Assembly: GCA_963733905.1 (NCBI GenBank)
Contig: CAVTEU010000013.1
Coordinates: 1 to 64,000 of the forward strand
Direction: 5' to 3'
DNA: 64,000 nt
From: DATADW01 sp963733905
Lineage (GTDB): Bacteria > Actinomycetota > Acidimicrobiia > Spongiisociales > DATADW01
A program made the translations under genes and the position numbers. The notes beneath the pieces are model-generated. The model made no database searches. It had not been told where the DNA came from and saw nothing but the letters and a program-made list of their open reading frames with translations. This document shows, piece by piece, positions 29,957 through 38,313 of this stretch. Position 1 is the first letter of the stretch. Every line of letters starts with the position of its first letter.

Positions 29957-31485
29957 CGCTGCTCCTCTGGGGGGCCGGCGGGATCATCGGCATCGCCGTG
30001 ATCGGCCCCATCGTTGCCTTCCTGCTTACTGGTCCGGTCAGTATCGTCATCGTTTGGGCCGTCATCGATTGGCGCCTCATTGCTGGGCTCGTCGTCCTCG
30101 TCCCCCGGTTCGACGTCGAGATCTGTGGGATCGTCGGCTGCGACGCCGACTTCAGTTTCTTCATCGGGTAGCGGTGCCGGGGACAGGTCGAGGACCGTGC
30201 CCGTCTGGTCGACGGGGAGGGCGCCGGCCTCGAGCCGCTCCAGCGCCTTCCTTCGCAGGATATCACTCCTGAGGGCCTTGCTCTGGGCACGGTCGGCGAG
30301 GGCAGCGCGTACTGCTTCGGGGTCCTCGGCACCCTCAGCCATCGCCTCGCCCGCTGCTTCCAACTCCTCGTCCGACACGGTGAGCTCGGCGTCGGCGGCC
30401 ACGGCATCGAGCAGGATGTCGATCCGGATCGAGCGCTCCGCCTGGTTCCGCAGATCGCTGGTGAGAGCCTCTCGGTCGATCCCGGTGACCCGCATGTAGT
30501 CGGCCAGGGTCACCCCTTGTGCCTCCAGCCGGTGGGCGAAGCGGTGCAGTTGGGACTCCATCTCGGCGTTGACGATGGCCTGCGGCAGCTCGAGATCGAG
30601 CTCGTCGATCAGCTCGTCCAGCAGCTTGTTGCGCAGCTCGACCCGAGCCGTGGATCTCCCTACCGCCTCGAGTCGGGTCCTCAGATTGGATCTGAGCTCG
30701 TCGACCGTGTCGAACTCGGTGACTTCGGCAATCCAATCGTCTTCGAGGTCGGGCAGCTTGACCCGGCGCACCTCCTTGACCAGGACGCGGAAGTCGACCT
30801 CTTCACCTGCCCGCTCGCCAAAGCCGGAGGGCAGCGGGCCGACGAAATTGAGGATCTCGCCTGCGCCCTTGCCGGGGAGGATGTCGTCGAGACCTTCGAC
30901 AAAGGTTCCCGAGCCGAGCTCGTAGAGCAGGTCGCTGGCAGTGGCCTCCGGCACCTCGACGCCGCCCGCGCTCGCCGCGATGTCCACCGAGACGAAGTCG
31001 CCGTCCTGAGCCTGGCGGGTGACGGTCTCGAGCTCGGCAAACTGCCGACGTACCTGGGTGATCTGCTCCTCCACCCGCTCGTCGTCGACCACCGGCGAAT
31101 CGATCTCGATCCGGCGCTCCTTGTAGTCGGGGACCTGGTCGGTCTCCGGCCAGACGGTCACCCTGACATCCACCTCCACTCCTTCATCGATGGTGCGCAT
31201 CGCTTCCACGGAGGGGGTCACCGCCGGTGCCAGATCGGTCTCGCTGAGAGCCTGGTCGACCGCGGAGGGAAGGAGGTCGTCGATCGCCTCGCTCCTGAGA
31301 CGATCCGGTCCCACTGTGGCCTCGACTATTCGACGCGGCGCCTTGCCCGGCCGGAACCCCTTGATGCGGATCTCCCTCGAGAGCCGCCGAGCGGCCTGGT
31401 CTTCGGCATCCGCCAGCTCGCCCTCCTCCAACCGGAGGGTGAGGATCTTCTCGAACGGCCCGGCGTCACTCAGCGTCGTGTTCAC
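29953..31485 (-). CDS. tig: Trigger factor chaperone
   Basis: Trigger factor binds the ribosome exit tunnel and assists folding of nascent chains. The ribosome-binding signature IKGFRPGKAPRRIV appears near residue 40. A PPIase domain (DGDFVSVDIAASAGG ... LPSGFGERAGEEVDF) and a helical C-terminal domain follow. A long very acidic tail (about 80 residues, Asp/Glu/Asn/Pro-rich) ends the 510-residue protein. The GTG at 31485 is chosen because AAGGAG precedes it. The frame is intact. Confidence 0.95.
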   Translation of the reverse strand: MNTTLSDAGPFEKILTLRLEEGELADAEDQAARRLSREIRIKGFRPGKAPRRIVEATVGPDRLRSEAIDDLLPSAVDQALSETDLAPAVTPSVEAMRTIDEGVEVDVRVTVWPETDQVPDYKERRIEIDSPVVDDERVEEQITQVRRQFAELETVTRQAQDGDFVSVDIAASAGGVEVPEATASDLLYELGSGTFVEGLDDILPGKGAGEILNFVGPLPSGFGERAGEEVDFRVLVKEVRRVKLPDLEDDWIAEVTEFDTVDELRSNLRTRLEAVGRSTARVELRNKLLDELIDELDLELPQAIVNAEMESQLHRFAHRLEAQGVTLADYMRVTGIDREALTSDLRNQAERSIRIDILLDAVAADAELTVSDEELEAAGEAMAEGAEDPEAVRAALADRAQSKALRSDILRRKALERLEAGALPVDQTGTVLDLSPAPLPDEETEVGVAADDPTDLDVEPGDEDDEPSNEAPIDDGPNDDDTDRTSKQEGNDGADHGDADDPAGPPEEQR

Positions 31486-31551
31486 AGATCGGCTCCTTGG
31501 ATGGTCGGGCGCCGACCCAGTGCGGCGCGGGCGCGCCACGAAGGCGGCTGG

Positions 31552-31626
31552 GGTGACCGAGGGGACTTGAACCCCCGACCTCCAGGGCCACAACCTGGCG
31601 CTCTAACCACCTGAGCTACGGTCACC
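31552..31626 (-). tRNA. tRNA-His (GTG)
   Basis: Reverse-strand cloverleaf with acceptor GGTGACC/GGTCACC, anticodon stem CCAGG/CCTGG and loop TTGTGGC giving GTG. It begins a four-tRNA run just upstream of tig. Confidence 0.95.
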
Positions 31627-31662
31627 ATGGCGGTCCCGCCGGTGCGGGACTACTCGGGTCGG

Positions 31663-31735
31663 CGCCCCCGGGAGGATTCGAACCCCCGACCCGGTGCTTA
31701 GAAGGCACCCGCTCTGTCCTCTGAGCTACGGGGGC
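31663..31735 (-). tRNA. tRNA-Arg (TCT)
   Basis: Reverse-strand cloverleaf with acceptor GCCCCCG/CGGGGGC, anticodon stem GGTGC/GCACC and loop CTTCTAA giving TCT. Confidence 0.95.
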
Positions 31736-31765
31736 CGATCCTCGCGGTCCGTTTCCCGACCCGCG

Positions 31766-31837
<72 letters not shown>

Positions 31838-31884
31838 AAGACGGCCCAGCCAGGATAGTGCGGGGCCTGCGGGGTCGGTCAGTG

Positions 31885-31958
31885 TCGGGCCGGCCGGACT
31901 CGAACCGGCGACCTCCTGCTCCCAAAGCAGGCGCGCTACCAAGCTGCGCCGCGGCCCG
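31885..31958 (-). tRNA. tRNA-Pro (TGG)
   Basis: Reverse-strand cloverleaf with acceptor CGGGCCG/CGGCCCG, anticodon stem CCTGC/GCAGG and loop TTTGGGA giving TGG. Confidence 0.95.
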
Positions 31959-32057
31959 TGTCCTCATTGTGGCCGAGGTCGCCGGCATCGAATCCGGCCA
32001 TCTCGGCTGTCGAGACCTCGATCGGATCATGTCACACCCGGGCGATACGTTGCCTAG

Positions 32058-32783
32058 GTGAGGCCGGAACCCGCCGCCGAGTTGCTGGAGGCGATCGCCC
32101 GATGGGACCGCCTCTCCCGCTGGGAGCGCTCCGAAGTGGGACGGTCGCTCCGCCGTCTCGGCTGGACCTACAGGCGAGATCATGGAGGTGATCCCGGTGC
32201 CGAAGGGGACCCTCGCCGGCTGGTGTCGCGATATCCGTCTCACGGCCGAACAGGTCGACAGCGATCAGGAGCGTCGCCCGCCGGAGTGCGAACCGGGATC
32301 CCAGTCGACACGCAGCGGAAGAGACGCCAAGAGGTCGAACACATCCGTGAGAGCGCTCGCCTCGAGGTGCCGAGTTCTCGGGGACCCCTCTGGGTCGCCG
32401 GGACAGTCCTCTACTGGGCGGAAGGAGTCAAGGCATTGAAGCGCCTGGAACTCGCCAACAGCGACCCGCGCGCCCTCCGCCTCTTCGTCTCCTGGGTTCG
32501 AAGGTTCCACGACGCAGACGCACGCTTCACCGTTGCCCTGAACATGCATGCCGGTAACGACGAACCTGCCGCCCGCCTCTACTGGACCGAGCAACTCGGA
32601 CTCGACGATTACATGAAGACCTTCATCAAGCCCGATGGGACTGGGCACCGCAAGAACCACCTCTCGTCCGGCGATATGCAAGGTTCGGATGCGAGCCAGC
32701 TGTAACGCTTGGCATCGGACGATGGCTTGGATCGATCGCCTTGCCGAGGAACTGGGGGTCTCTCGTGAGTCGTCAAGCAAAGT
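32058..32783 (+). CDS. HTH protein of an actinobacterial LAGLIDADG-like family (several frame breaks)
   Basis: The corrected protein of about 240 residues has an N-terminal helix-turn-helix-like part (LRRLGWTYREIMEVIPVPKGTLAGWCRDI). A basic linker follows, then a C-terminal domain with VLYWAEGVKALKRLELANSDP, a VSWVRRFHD helix, ARLYWTEQLG, and KVRMRASCNAWHRTMAWIDRL. From memory of similar actinobacterial proteins, the C-terminal part resembles a divergent LAGLIDADG endonuclease-type fold; the catalytic function is unproven. Extra bases near 32175, 32242, 32326 and 32660 break the frame. The natural stop is probably the TAG at 32781. It sits between two oppositely oriented tRNA groups, a common integration site. 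Confidence 0.55.
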
Positions 32784-32795
32784 AGATTGGCGTCG

Positions 32796-32868
32796 GGGCC
32801 GCTGGCGCAACTGGCAGCGCAGGGGACTCTTAATCCCAAGGTTCCGGGTTCGAATCCCGGGCGGCTCA
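32796..32868 (+). tRNA. tRNA-Lys (CTT)
   Basis: Forward-strand cloverleaf with acceptor GGGCCGC/GCGGCTC (one G-U pair), and anticodon loop CTCTTAA giving CTT. It starts about 13 bp after the probable stop of the HTH gene. Confidence 0.93.
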
Positions 32869-32880
32869 CACCTCTGACTT

Positions 32881-32963
32881 GCGGGCGTGGCGGAACGGCA
32901 GACGCGCCGGGCTTAGGACCCGGTGGGCGAGAGCCCATGTGGGTTCGACTCCCACCGCCCGCA
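32881..32963 (+). tRNA. tRNA-Leu (TAG)
   Basis: Forward-strand class II tRNA of 83 nt with a long variable arm (GGGCGAGAGCCC), acceptor GCGGGCG/CGCCCGC, anticodon stem CCGGG/CCCGG and loop CTTAGGA giving TAG. Confidence 0.95.
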
Positions 32964-32977
32964 CCTCAGCCCGTTGA

Positions 32978-33478
32978 TCAGGTCGGCGGATGATCCCCTG
33001 TCTGACCGTCGATCAATTCGCGCATGATGTCCATGTGACCGGCGTGGCGGGCGGTCTCTTCGATCATGTGGATCAGTACCCACCGCATCGAGACTGCGTC
33101 CCCGAACCATGCTCGGCCGAGGTCGTCGACGTCCAGTTCGGCGATGACCTCGTCGGCGGCGCCCGGGCACGCCCGTAGTAATCCACGATCGCCTCGACCG
33201 TCTCGTCGGGTTCAACGCGCCAGTCGGCGTCGGGGTCATCCGGATCGAAGGGGACCGGATCCGCCGGCCTGTCGAACGTCTCGCAGAACCAGCCGTACTC
33301 CACCGATGCCAGGTGCTTGACCAATCCGAGCATGCTCGTCCCAGAGGGTGTCATCGGCTGCCGCAGTTGGGCGTCGTCGAGCACCTTCGAGCTTCCACAG
33401 CACAACATCGCGGTGCCGGTCCAGGCTGGCGACGAGGCTTTCCTTCTCCGTCCCCGTGAAAGGGACCCGCTTTCCCAT
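32978..33478 (-). CDS. DinB/DUF664 family protein (two frame breaks)
   Basis: Corrected, this is a 165-residue DinB-like four-helix protein of the DUF664 branch: KESLVASLDRHRDVVLWKLEGL, MTPSGTSMLGLVKHLASVEYGWFC (split here: TSMLGLVKHLA then VEYGWF), and VLIHMIEETARHAGHMDIMRELIDG. His residues in these three segments form the metal site of the fold. Related proteins act as thiol-dependent (for example mycothiol) transferases; the substrate is unknown. Extra bases lie near 33175 and 33385. It is the last gene of a long minus-strand run. Confidence 0.85.
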
Positions 33479-33487
33479 GCGTCAACC

Positions 33488-34066
33488 CTATGACCCGGCA
33501 AGAGCTTCGGCCAAAGCCTGTATCGCCCGGGTGCGGTGGCTGAAGCGGAGCTTGGCCTCGTGCCCCCACTCGGCCAGGGTGCGGCCGTCCACCTCGAAGA
33601 TGGAGTCGTAGCCGAACCCCTCCGACGCCACGCTCCTCGAGGGTGATGCCCCCTCCAGTTCGCCGGCGGCCACCAGTTCGCCGCCGTCCGGCCAGGCGAC
33701 GCACATCACCGTCCGGAACACCGCTCTTCGGTCGGTCACACCATCGAGCGCCGCCAGTAGGGCCGCCCGGTTGGAGGCGTAGCTGGCCCCGGGACCGGAG
33801 AAGCGGGCGGTGAGCACCCCGGGCGCACCACCCAGCGCAGCCACCTCGAGACCGGTGTCGTCTCCCAGCGCGGGGAGCCCGGTCAGTTCGCTGACCGTGC
33901 GCGCCTTGAGCCTGGCGTTTCCCTCGAGGGTCGGTTCGGTCTCTTCGATCTCGGGCCAGCTCAGACCCTGGGCCAACTCCCCCACCACCCCCGAGTCGAT
34001 CAGGACCGCCTCGATCTCGGCCAGCTTGTCCGGGTTATGGGTGGCGACGACCAGTCGTTCGATCAC
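33488..34066 (-). CDS. rdgB: XTP/dITP pyrophosphatase (RdgB/HAM1)
   Basis: This enzyme removes non-canonical purine nucleotides (dITP, XTP) to prevent mutation. The 192-residue protein begins LVVATHNPDKLAEIEAVL, has the metal/nucleotide motifs ALGDDTGLEVAALGGAPG and SEGFGYDSIFEVDGRTLAEW, and ends LRFSHRTRAIQAL. The GTG start overlaps the rph stop (GTGA), the usual rph-rdgB pair. Confidence 0.96.
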   Translation of the reverse strand: MIERLVVATHNPDKLAEIEAVLIDSGVVGELAQGLSWPEIEETEPTLEGNARLKARTVSELTGLPALGDDTGLEVAALGGAPGVLTARFSGPGASYASNRAALLAALDGVTDRRAVFRTVMCVAWPDGGELVAAGELEGASPSRSVASEGFGYDSIFEVDGRTLAEWGHEAKLRFSHRTRAIQALAEALAGS

Positions 34067-34767
34067 GTGGCGATGGCTTGACGCTGGATCTCGCACAGCG
34101 TCTCGATCCCGCCTTGGGCGAGATCGAGCATCTCGTCCAACTCGTTGCGGAGGAACGGTTGGCCCTCCGCCGTTCCCTGGACCTCGACCAGAAGGCCCCT
34201 CCCGGTCATGACCACGTTCATGTCGACCTCGGCAGCGACATCGTCCTCGTACTCGAGGTCGAGCATGGCCCGGCCCTCGACGATCCCCACCGAGACGGCT
34301 GCTACCTGGTCGATCAGCGGGACTTCGGTGAGCGATCCCCGCTCGACGGCTGCGGTGAAGGTGTCGTGGAGCGCCATCCACGCCCCGGTGATGGCGGCGG
34401 TCCTGGTGCCGCCGTCGGCCTGGAGCACGTCGCAATCGACCCGCACCATCATCTCCGGGATCGCTTCGAGACGGACCACGGCACGCAACGATCGCCCGAT
34501 CAAACGAGAGATCTCGTGGGCCCGCCCCCCCTGGTAGGAGTCGCGTCGGATGCGCTCACCGCTCGAGCCGGGGAGCATCCCGTACTCGGCGGTGACCCAT
34601 CCCCGTCCACTGTCGCGCATCCAGCGTGGGATGTCGGCGTCGACCGAGGCGGTGCACAGCACCCAAGTGCGCCCCAGTTCGATCAGCACCGACCCGGCTG
34701 CCATCTCGGTGTACCTGCGGGTGACCTTCACCGGCCGAAGCTCGTCGAGGGCTCTCGCCCGCACCAT
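34063..34767 (-). CDS. rph: Ribonuclease PH
   Basis: RNase PH is a phosphorolytic 3' exonuclease that trims tRNA precursors. The protein of about 234 residues shows ALDELRPVKVTRRYTEMAAGS, AEYGMLPGSSGERIRRD, GRAHEISRLIGRSLRAVV, CDVLQADGGTRTAAITGAW and DLEYEDDVAAEVDMNVVMT. The frame is intact. The ATG at 34767 is one base from the stop of the MBL gene upstream. Confidence 0.97.
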   Translation of the reverse strand: MVRARALDELRPVKVTRRYTEMAAGSVLIELGRTWVLCTASVDADIPRWMRDSGRGWVTAEYGMLPGSSGERIRRDSYQGGRAHEISRLIGRSLRAVVRLEAIPEMMVRVDCDVLQADGGTRTAAITGAWMALHDTFTAAVERGSLTEVPLIDQVAAVSVGIVEGRAMLDLEYEDDVAAEVDMNVVMTGRGLLVEVQGTAEGQPFLRNELDEMLDLAQGGIETLCEIQRQAIAT

Positions 34768-34768
34768 G

Positions 34769-35524
34769 TCAGACGGCCAGTTCGGTGCCGGGAACAGCCA
34801 GGTCAACGGGGCGACCGAATGTGGCGGAGCCCTCCGCCACCGAGCGGCCCGGGTCGAGCGTCGGCCAGATGTGGGTCAGGACCGCCTTCCGGGCACCGAC
34901 ACGCCTGGCGATCTCCCCCGCCTCACTGGCGGTGAGGTGGTGGGCCCATGGCTTGTCCTCGGCGAGCCCTGGTAGGTGGCCTCGACGAGCATCAGGTCTG
35001 CTCCATCGGCGAGATGGGGCCACTCGCCGTCCGGGCCGGTGTCCGCCGAATAGGCGAGGACCCTCCCATCCCCTTCCAGACGGGAGGCAAGCGTGGGCAC
35101 CGGAGTGCTGGGTGGTGGCGAACCGGATCTGGATCCCACCCACCTCGATCTCGTCCCCGTCGCCCACCACGACGAACTCGCACGTGTCGGCTGTGTCGCC
35201 GTCGCCGGCGCCCATGAAGTTGAGCAGCCGATCGGGGAGTCCTTCGGGGCAGTAGATGGGCACGCCTTGCCTGGGGCGGGAGCCGTAGCGGACCGCGTGG
35301 TAGAAGCCGATCAGGTCGGTGCAGTGGTCGGCGTGGACGTGCGACAGGATCACCGCGTCGAGCGAAACGAAGTCGGTGACCGTCTGAAGGGCCGCGAAGG
35401 TGCCCGGCCCGGCGTCCATCCAGATCTGGGTGCCGTCCTGACGGACCAGGTAGCCGGAAGCCGGCCGGCCAGGTGTCGAGTAGGTCCCATTGCTGCCGAG
35501 GATGGTCAACTGCACCAGGGTCAC
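34769..35524 (-). CDS. Metallo-beta-lactamase-fold hydrolase, Rv1339-like (two frame breaks)
   Basis: The MBL signature SHVHADHCTDL (residue about 62) gives the HxHxDH zinc site. A second region (LAYSADTGPDGEWPHLADGADLMLVEATYQ) and a late THIWPTLD supply further ligands. The order mec-cysO-cysM-MBL-rph-rdgB matches the Mycobacterium tuberculosis Rv1334-Rv1341 region, where the MBL gene is Rv1339, reported as a cAMP phosphodiesterase; activity here is inferred. Two opposite frame changes, near 35125 (extra base) and 34978 (missing base), displace the middle third. Confidence 0.85.
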   Translation of the reverse strand: MTLVQLTILGSNGTYSTPGRPASGYLVRQDGTQIWMDAGPGTFAALQTVTDFVSLDAVILSHVHADHCTDLIGFYHAVRYGSRPRQGVPIYCPEGLPDRLLNFMGAGDGDTADTCEFVVVGDGDEIEVGGIQIRFATTQHSGAHACLPSGRGWEGPRLFGGHRPGRRVAPSRRWSRPDARRGHLPGLAEDKPWAHHLTASEAGEIARRVGARKAVLTHIWPTLDPGRSVAEGSATFGRPVDLAVPGTELAV

Positions 35525-35584
35525 GGTAACGCACCGATCACCGCCTCTCGCCGGTCTGAGACCTACGGCGTTCCGTTCGCGGCC

Positions 35585-36530
35585 TCAGAAGTAGAGCTGG
35601 GTGCCCAGGCGATCGACCGCTTCATCGAGGGTGCCGGTCCAGAGCCTCGAGCTCAGATACTTGGCGCCCGGAGTCGGGGAATACGGTCACCACGACCCCT
35701 CGTCGAGCCGCTGACGCCCAGCGGACCGCGGCGTGGGCGGCGGCCCCGGAGGAGACACCGGCGAAGAGGCCCTCCTCGGTGAGCAATCGCCTGGTCATGG
35801 CCACCGCGTCCTCGGTGCGCACCAGGATCTTTGCGTCGATGGCGCTCGGGTCGAACACCGGTGGTATGTAGCCGTCGTCGAGCGAGCGGAGCCCGGCCAC
35901 CGTCTCCCCCACCGGCGGCTCGGCGGCCACGATCTGCACGGAAGGGTGGGCTCGACGCAATGCCTTGCCGACACCCATCAGGGTCCCCCCAGACCCGAGC
36001 CCGGCCACGAAGGCATCGACCCGGTCGAGCGAGGCGAGGATCTCGGGACCGGTCCCCAACTCGTGGGCTCGCGGGTTCGCCGGGTTTCCGTACTGGAACA
36101 GCATGAGGTAGCCGCCATCGGCGGCCAATTGCGTTGCCCGAGAGATCGAGCCGTTTGTGCCCTCGTCGCCCGGTGTCAGAACCACTTCGGCTCCCCAGGC
36201 GCTGAGGAGATCGAGACGCTCGGTGCTGACGTTGTCGGGCACCAGAACGGTGAGATGGAATCCCTCCCGTTGGGCGATCCTCGCCAGTGCGATCCCGGTG
36301 TTGCCTGAAGACGGCTCCACCAGACGGGTCCCGGGACCGATGAGCCCATCGGACCTGGCCTGCTCCACCATCGCCTCGGCGACCCTGTCCTTCACCGACC
36401 CGGTGGGGTTGAGCCATTCCAGCTTCGCCCAGATCTCAACCGATGGCGAGGGTGAGAGATGCTTCAGCCGGACGAGCGGCGTGCCACCGACGGGTCGGCG
36501 GTCACCACGGACCGCGTTGTCCGCAGACAA
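35585..36530 (-). CDS. cysM: Cysteine synthase CysM (CysO-dependent type, one frame break)
   Basis: This PLP enzyme makes cysteine from an activated serine and, in the CysO pathway, thiocarboxylated CysO. It shows GGTPLVRLKHLSP, the PLP lysine in NPTGSVKDRVA, the substrate loop EPSSGNTGIALA, the phosphate loop GLGSGGTLMG and GVSSGAAAHAA. About 314 residues. An extra G near 35670 shifts the last 35 residues, which read YLSSRLWTGTLDEAVDRLG and end LYF. The TTG at 36530 is the assigned start. Confidence 0.93.
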
Positions 36531-36545
36531 GCCGGTTCCGCCGGT

Positions 36546-36821
36546 TCAACCACCGGCTACCGCCGGGAGTATCGAGACTTCTGTCCCATCTGGAATGGGC
36601 GTGTCGAGTCCTTCGAGGTACCGCACGTCCTCGTCGCCGACGAACACATTGACGAACCGATGCAACCCGCCATCGTCATCGAGAATCCTCTCGGTGATCC
36701 CCGGGTGCCTGTCGCCCAGATCGCTGAGCAGCGCCCCCAGGGTGACGCCCTCCGCCTCTACCACGGCGGCGCCACCGGTGTGTGACCGCAGCACGGTGGG
36801 CACTCGAACGGTTGCCATCAT
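36546..36821 (-). CDS. cysO: Sulfur-carrier protein CysO (MoaD/ThiS fold)
   Basis: This ubiquitin-like sulfur carrier of 91 residues begins MATVRVPTVLRSHTGG and ends in the diglycine AVAGG, the C-terminus that becomes a thiocarboxylate. It donates sulfur to CysM; the Mec protease then releases cysteine. The ATG pair at 36821/36818 lies 4 bp after the mec stop and 15 bp before cysM. Confidence 0.93.
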   Translation of the reverse strand: MMATVRVPTVLRSHTGGAAVVEAEGVTLGALLSDLGDRHPGITERILDDDGGLHRFVNVFVGDEDVRYLEGLDTPIPDGTEVSILPAVAGG

Positions 36822-36825
36822 CGCT

Positions 36826-37225
36826 TCACTCACAACGAGGGGCTCCTCCGTCACCTTCCCGGTTCTCGATCCACCAGCCACGCAACTCGGGTCTGGCGGG
36901 ATCTGCCATCCCGAGAATCAGATGGACCCATTCCGGGTCGGGCGCTTGGCGGCGATCGGTTGGGGAAGGATAGGGGGCGCTATGGGTATGGGAATGGAAG
37001 ACGCCGGTGATATCGAGACCCGAGGCCGTCCGCCTGCTTCATCACTCGGAAGTGGTCGGTGGGGTCGATCGTGAAGCTCGAGGGCGAGGCGTCGATGTTG
37101 GCGCACGGATGGAACGCCGCCACCGTTGCCCGCTCCTCGCCGACGAGAAGGCCGCAGGCCTCGTCCGGATAGCGGGAGCGGGCGTGCTCGACCATGGCAT
37201 CGACCAGCGACCGGTGGAGGTTCAT
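36826..37225 (-). CDS. mec: CysO-cysteine peptidase Mec (JAMM metalloprotease, one frame break)
   Basis: Mec cleaves CysO-cysteine to release cysteine. The JAMM motif is complete: an upstream Glu in YPDEACGLL, then HSHTHSAPYPSPTD (HSH-x7-S-x2-D zinc and catalytic residues). The C-terminus reads GWWIENREGDG. About 132 residues. The frame breaks near 37030, just before GVFHSHTH; correction restores the motif. It lies directly upstream of cysO. Confidence 0.92.
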
Positions 37226-37237
37226 GCGGTGGTGGCG

Positions 37238-37881
37238 TCACGGCCACAGTCGCTCGACGACCCATTGTCCGGAGTCGAGCCGGTACCGGAACCTGTCGTG
37301 GAGACGGTCCCTCCTCCCCTGCCAGAACTCGAATGCCTCGGGGACGATCCGGTAGCCACCCCACCACTCCGGCCGCACCACCTCGCCGTCGCCGGTCTTC
37401 TCGACGAGACGGTCGACCGCGGTGTCGAGGGTGCCCCGGTCGGCCACCACCTCGCTCTGCGACGATGCGGCGGCACCCAGTTGGGCACCACGGGGACGGG
37501 ATGCGAAGTAGGCGTCTGACTCGGCCTCGTCGACCGGCTCCACCGCTCCCTCCACCCTCACCTGACGGTGGTGCTGTAGCCACACGAAGCAGGCTGCGGC
37601 ACGGGGATTCTCCGCCAGTTCCCCTCCCTTTCGGCTGCGATAACTGGTGTAGAAGACCAGTCCCCGTTCATCCAGGCCCTTGAGGAGGACCGCCCGAGCC
37701 GAGGGCCGTCCATCGCTGGTGGCGGAGGCCACGATCATCGTGTTCGGCTCTGGGTAGCCCACCTTCCTGGGCGGCGTGGAGCCATACGGCGAGTTGGGCG
37801 ACCGGGTCGGGATCGAGGTCGGGGACGGTCAAGACCCTCGGTGTCGTAGTCGACCCGTGCCCGAAGGTACCGCTCGTCCAC
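37238..37881 (-). CDS. pdxH: Pyridoxamine 5'-phosphate oxidase PdxH (two frame breaks)
   Basis: PdxH is an FMN enzyme making pyridoxal phosphate, the cofactor of the adjacent CysM. Visible: DERYLRARVDYDTEGL at the start, DPDPVAQLAVWLHAA, GRPSARAVLLKGLDERGLVFYTSYRSRKG, and the C-terminal WGGYRIVPEAFEFWQGR.DRLHDRFRY. About 213 residues. Extra bases near 37768 and 37830 split the N-terminus. The GTG at 37881 starts the family-like N-terminal sequence. Confidence 0.93.
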
Positions 37882-37955
37882 TGTTCCGCCACGGTAACCC
37901 CAGGGCGGCGACCCTACGATCCGAATCGTGGAGCCGAGCCCAGGGTCTGGGCAAG

Positions 37956-38297
37956 ATGATCGGAAGGGCGCTTGGCCCGCCGCTGTCCCCGCTGTGGCGC
38001 CGGCTCCGTCTACCGGCGATGGATGGTCATGGCCGAGACCTGCCCCCGTTGTGGTCTCCGGTTCGAGCGGGAGCAGGGCTACTGGGTCGGGCGCGATCAC
38101 CATCGACACCGCGGCCACTTTCGGCCTTTTCGCGTCTGCTCGTCATCGGCATGATCGCGGCCACCTGGCCGGACGTGCCGTGGACCGCCCTGCTGGTGAT
38201 CGCCCTGGTGGTCAACGGCGTGTTCCCCATCCTGTTCTACCCGTATGCCAGGCTGCTCTGGGTGGCGATGGACCTGAGGGTCCGTCCGGTCGAGTGA
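37956..38297 (+). CDS. DUF983 membrane protein (frame breaks)
   Basis: The corrected product of about 113 residues has two CxxC zinc-ribbon pairs (RRCPRCGAGS and ETCPRCGLRFE) followed by two membrane helices (TINTAATFGLFALLL-like and ALLVIALVVNGVFPILFY). This is the DUF983 layout; the function is unknown. Extra bases near 37980, 38090 and 38125 break the frame. It diverges from pdxH and converges on the acyl-CoA dehydrogenase. Confidence 0.8.
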   Translation: MIGRALGPPLSPLWRRLRLPAMDGHGRDLPPLWSPVRAGAGLLGRARSPSTPRPLSAFSRLLVIGMIAATWPDVPWTALLVIALVVNGVFPILFYPYARLLWVAMDLRVRPVE

Positions 38298-38313
38298 CCA
38301 AAGCGACATGGCC

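Noticed and set aside
31486..31593. Longer N-terminus of trigger factor reaching 31593
   Set aside because: It would overlap tRNA-His, and the GTG at 31485 has a good ribosome site and gives the standard N-terminus.
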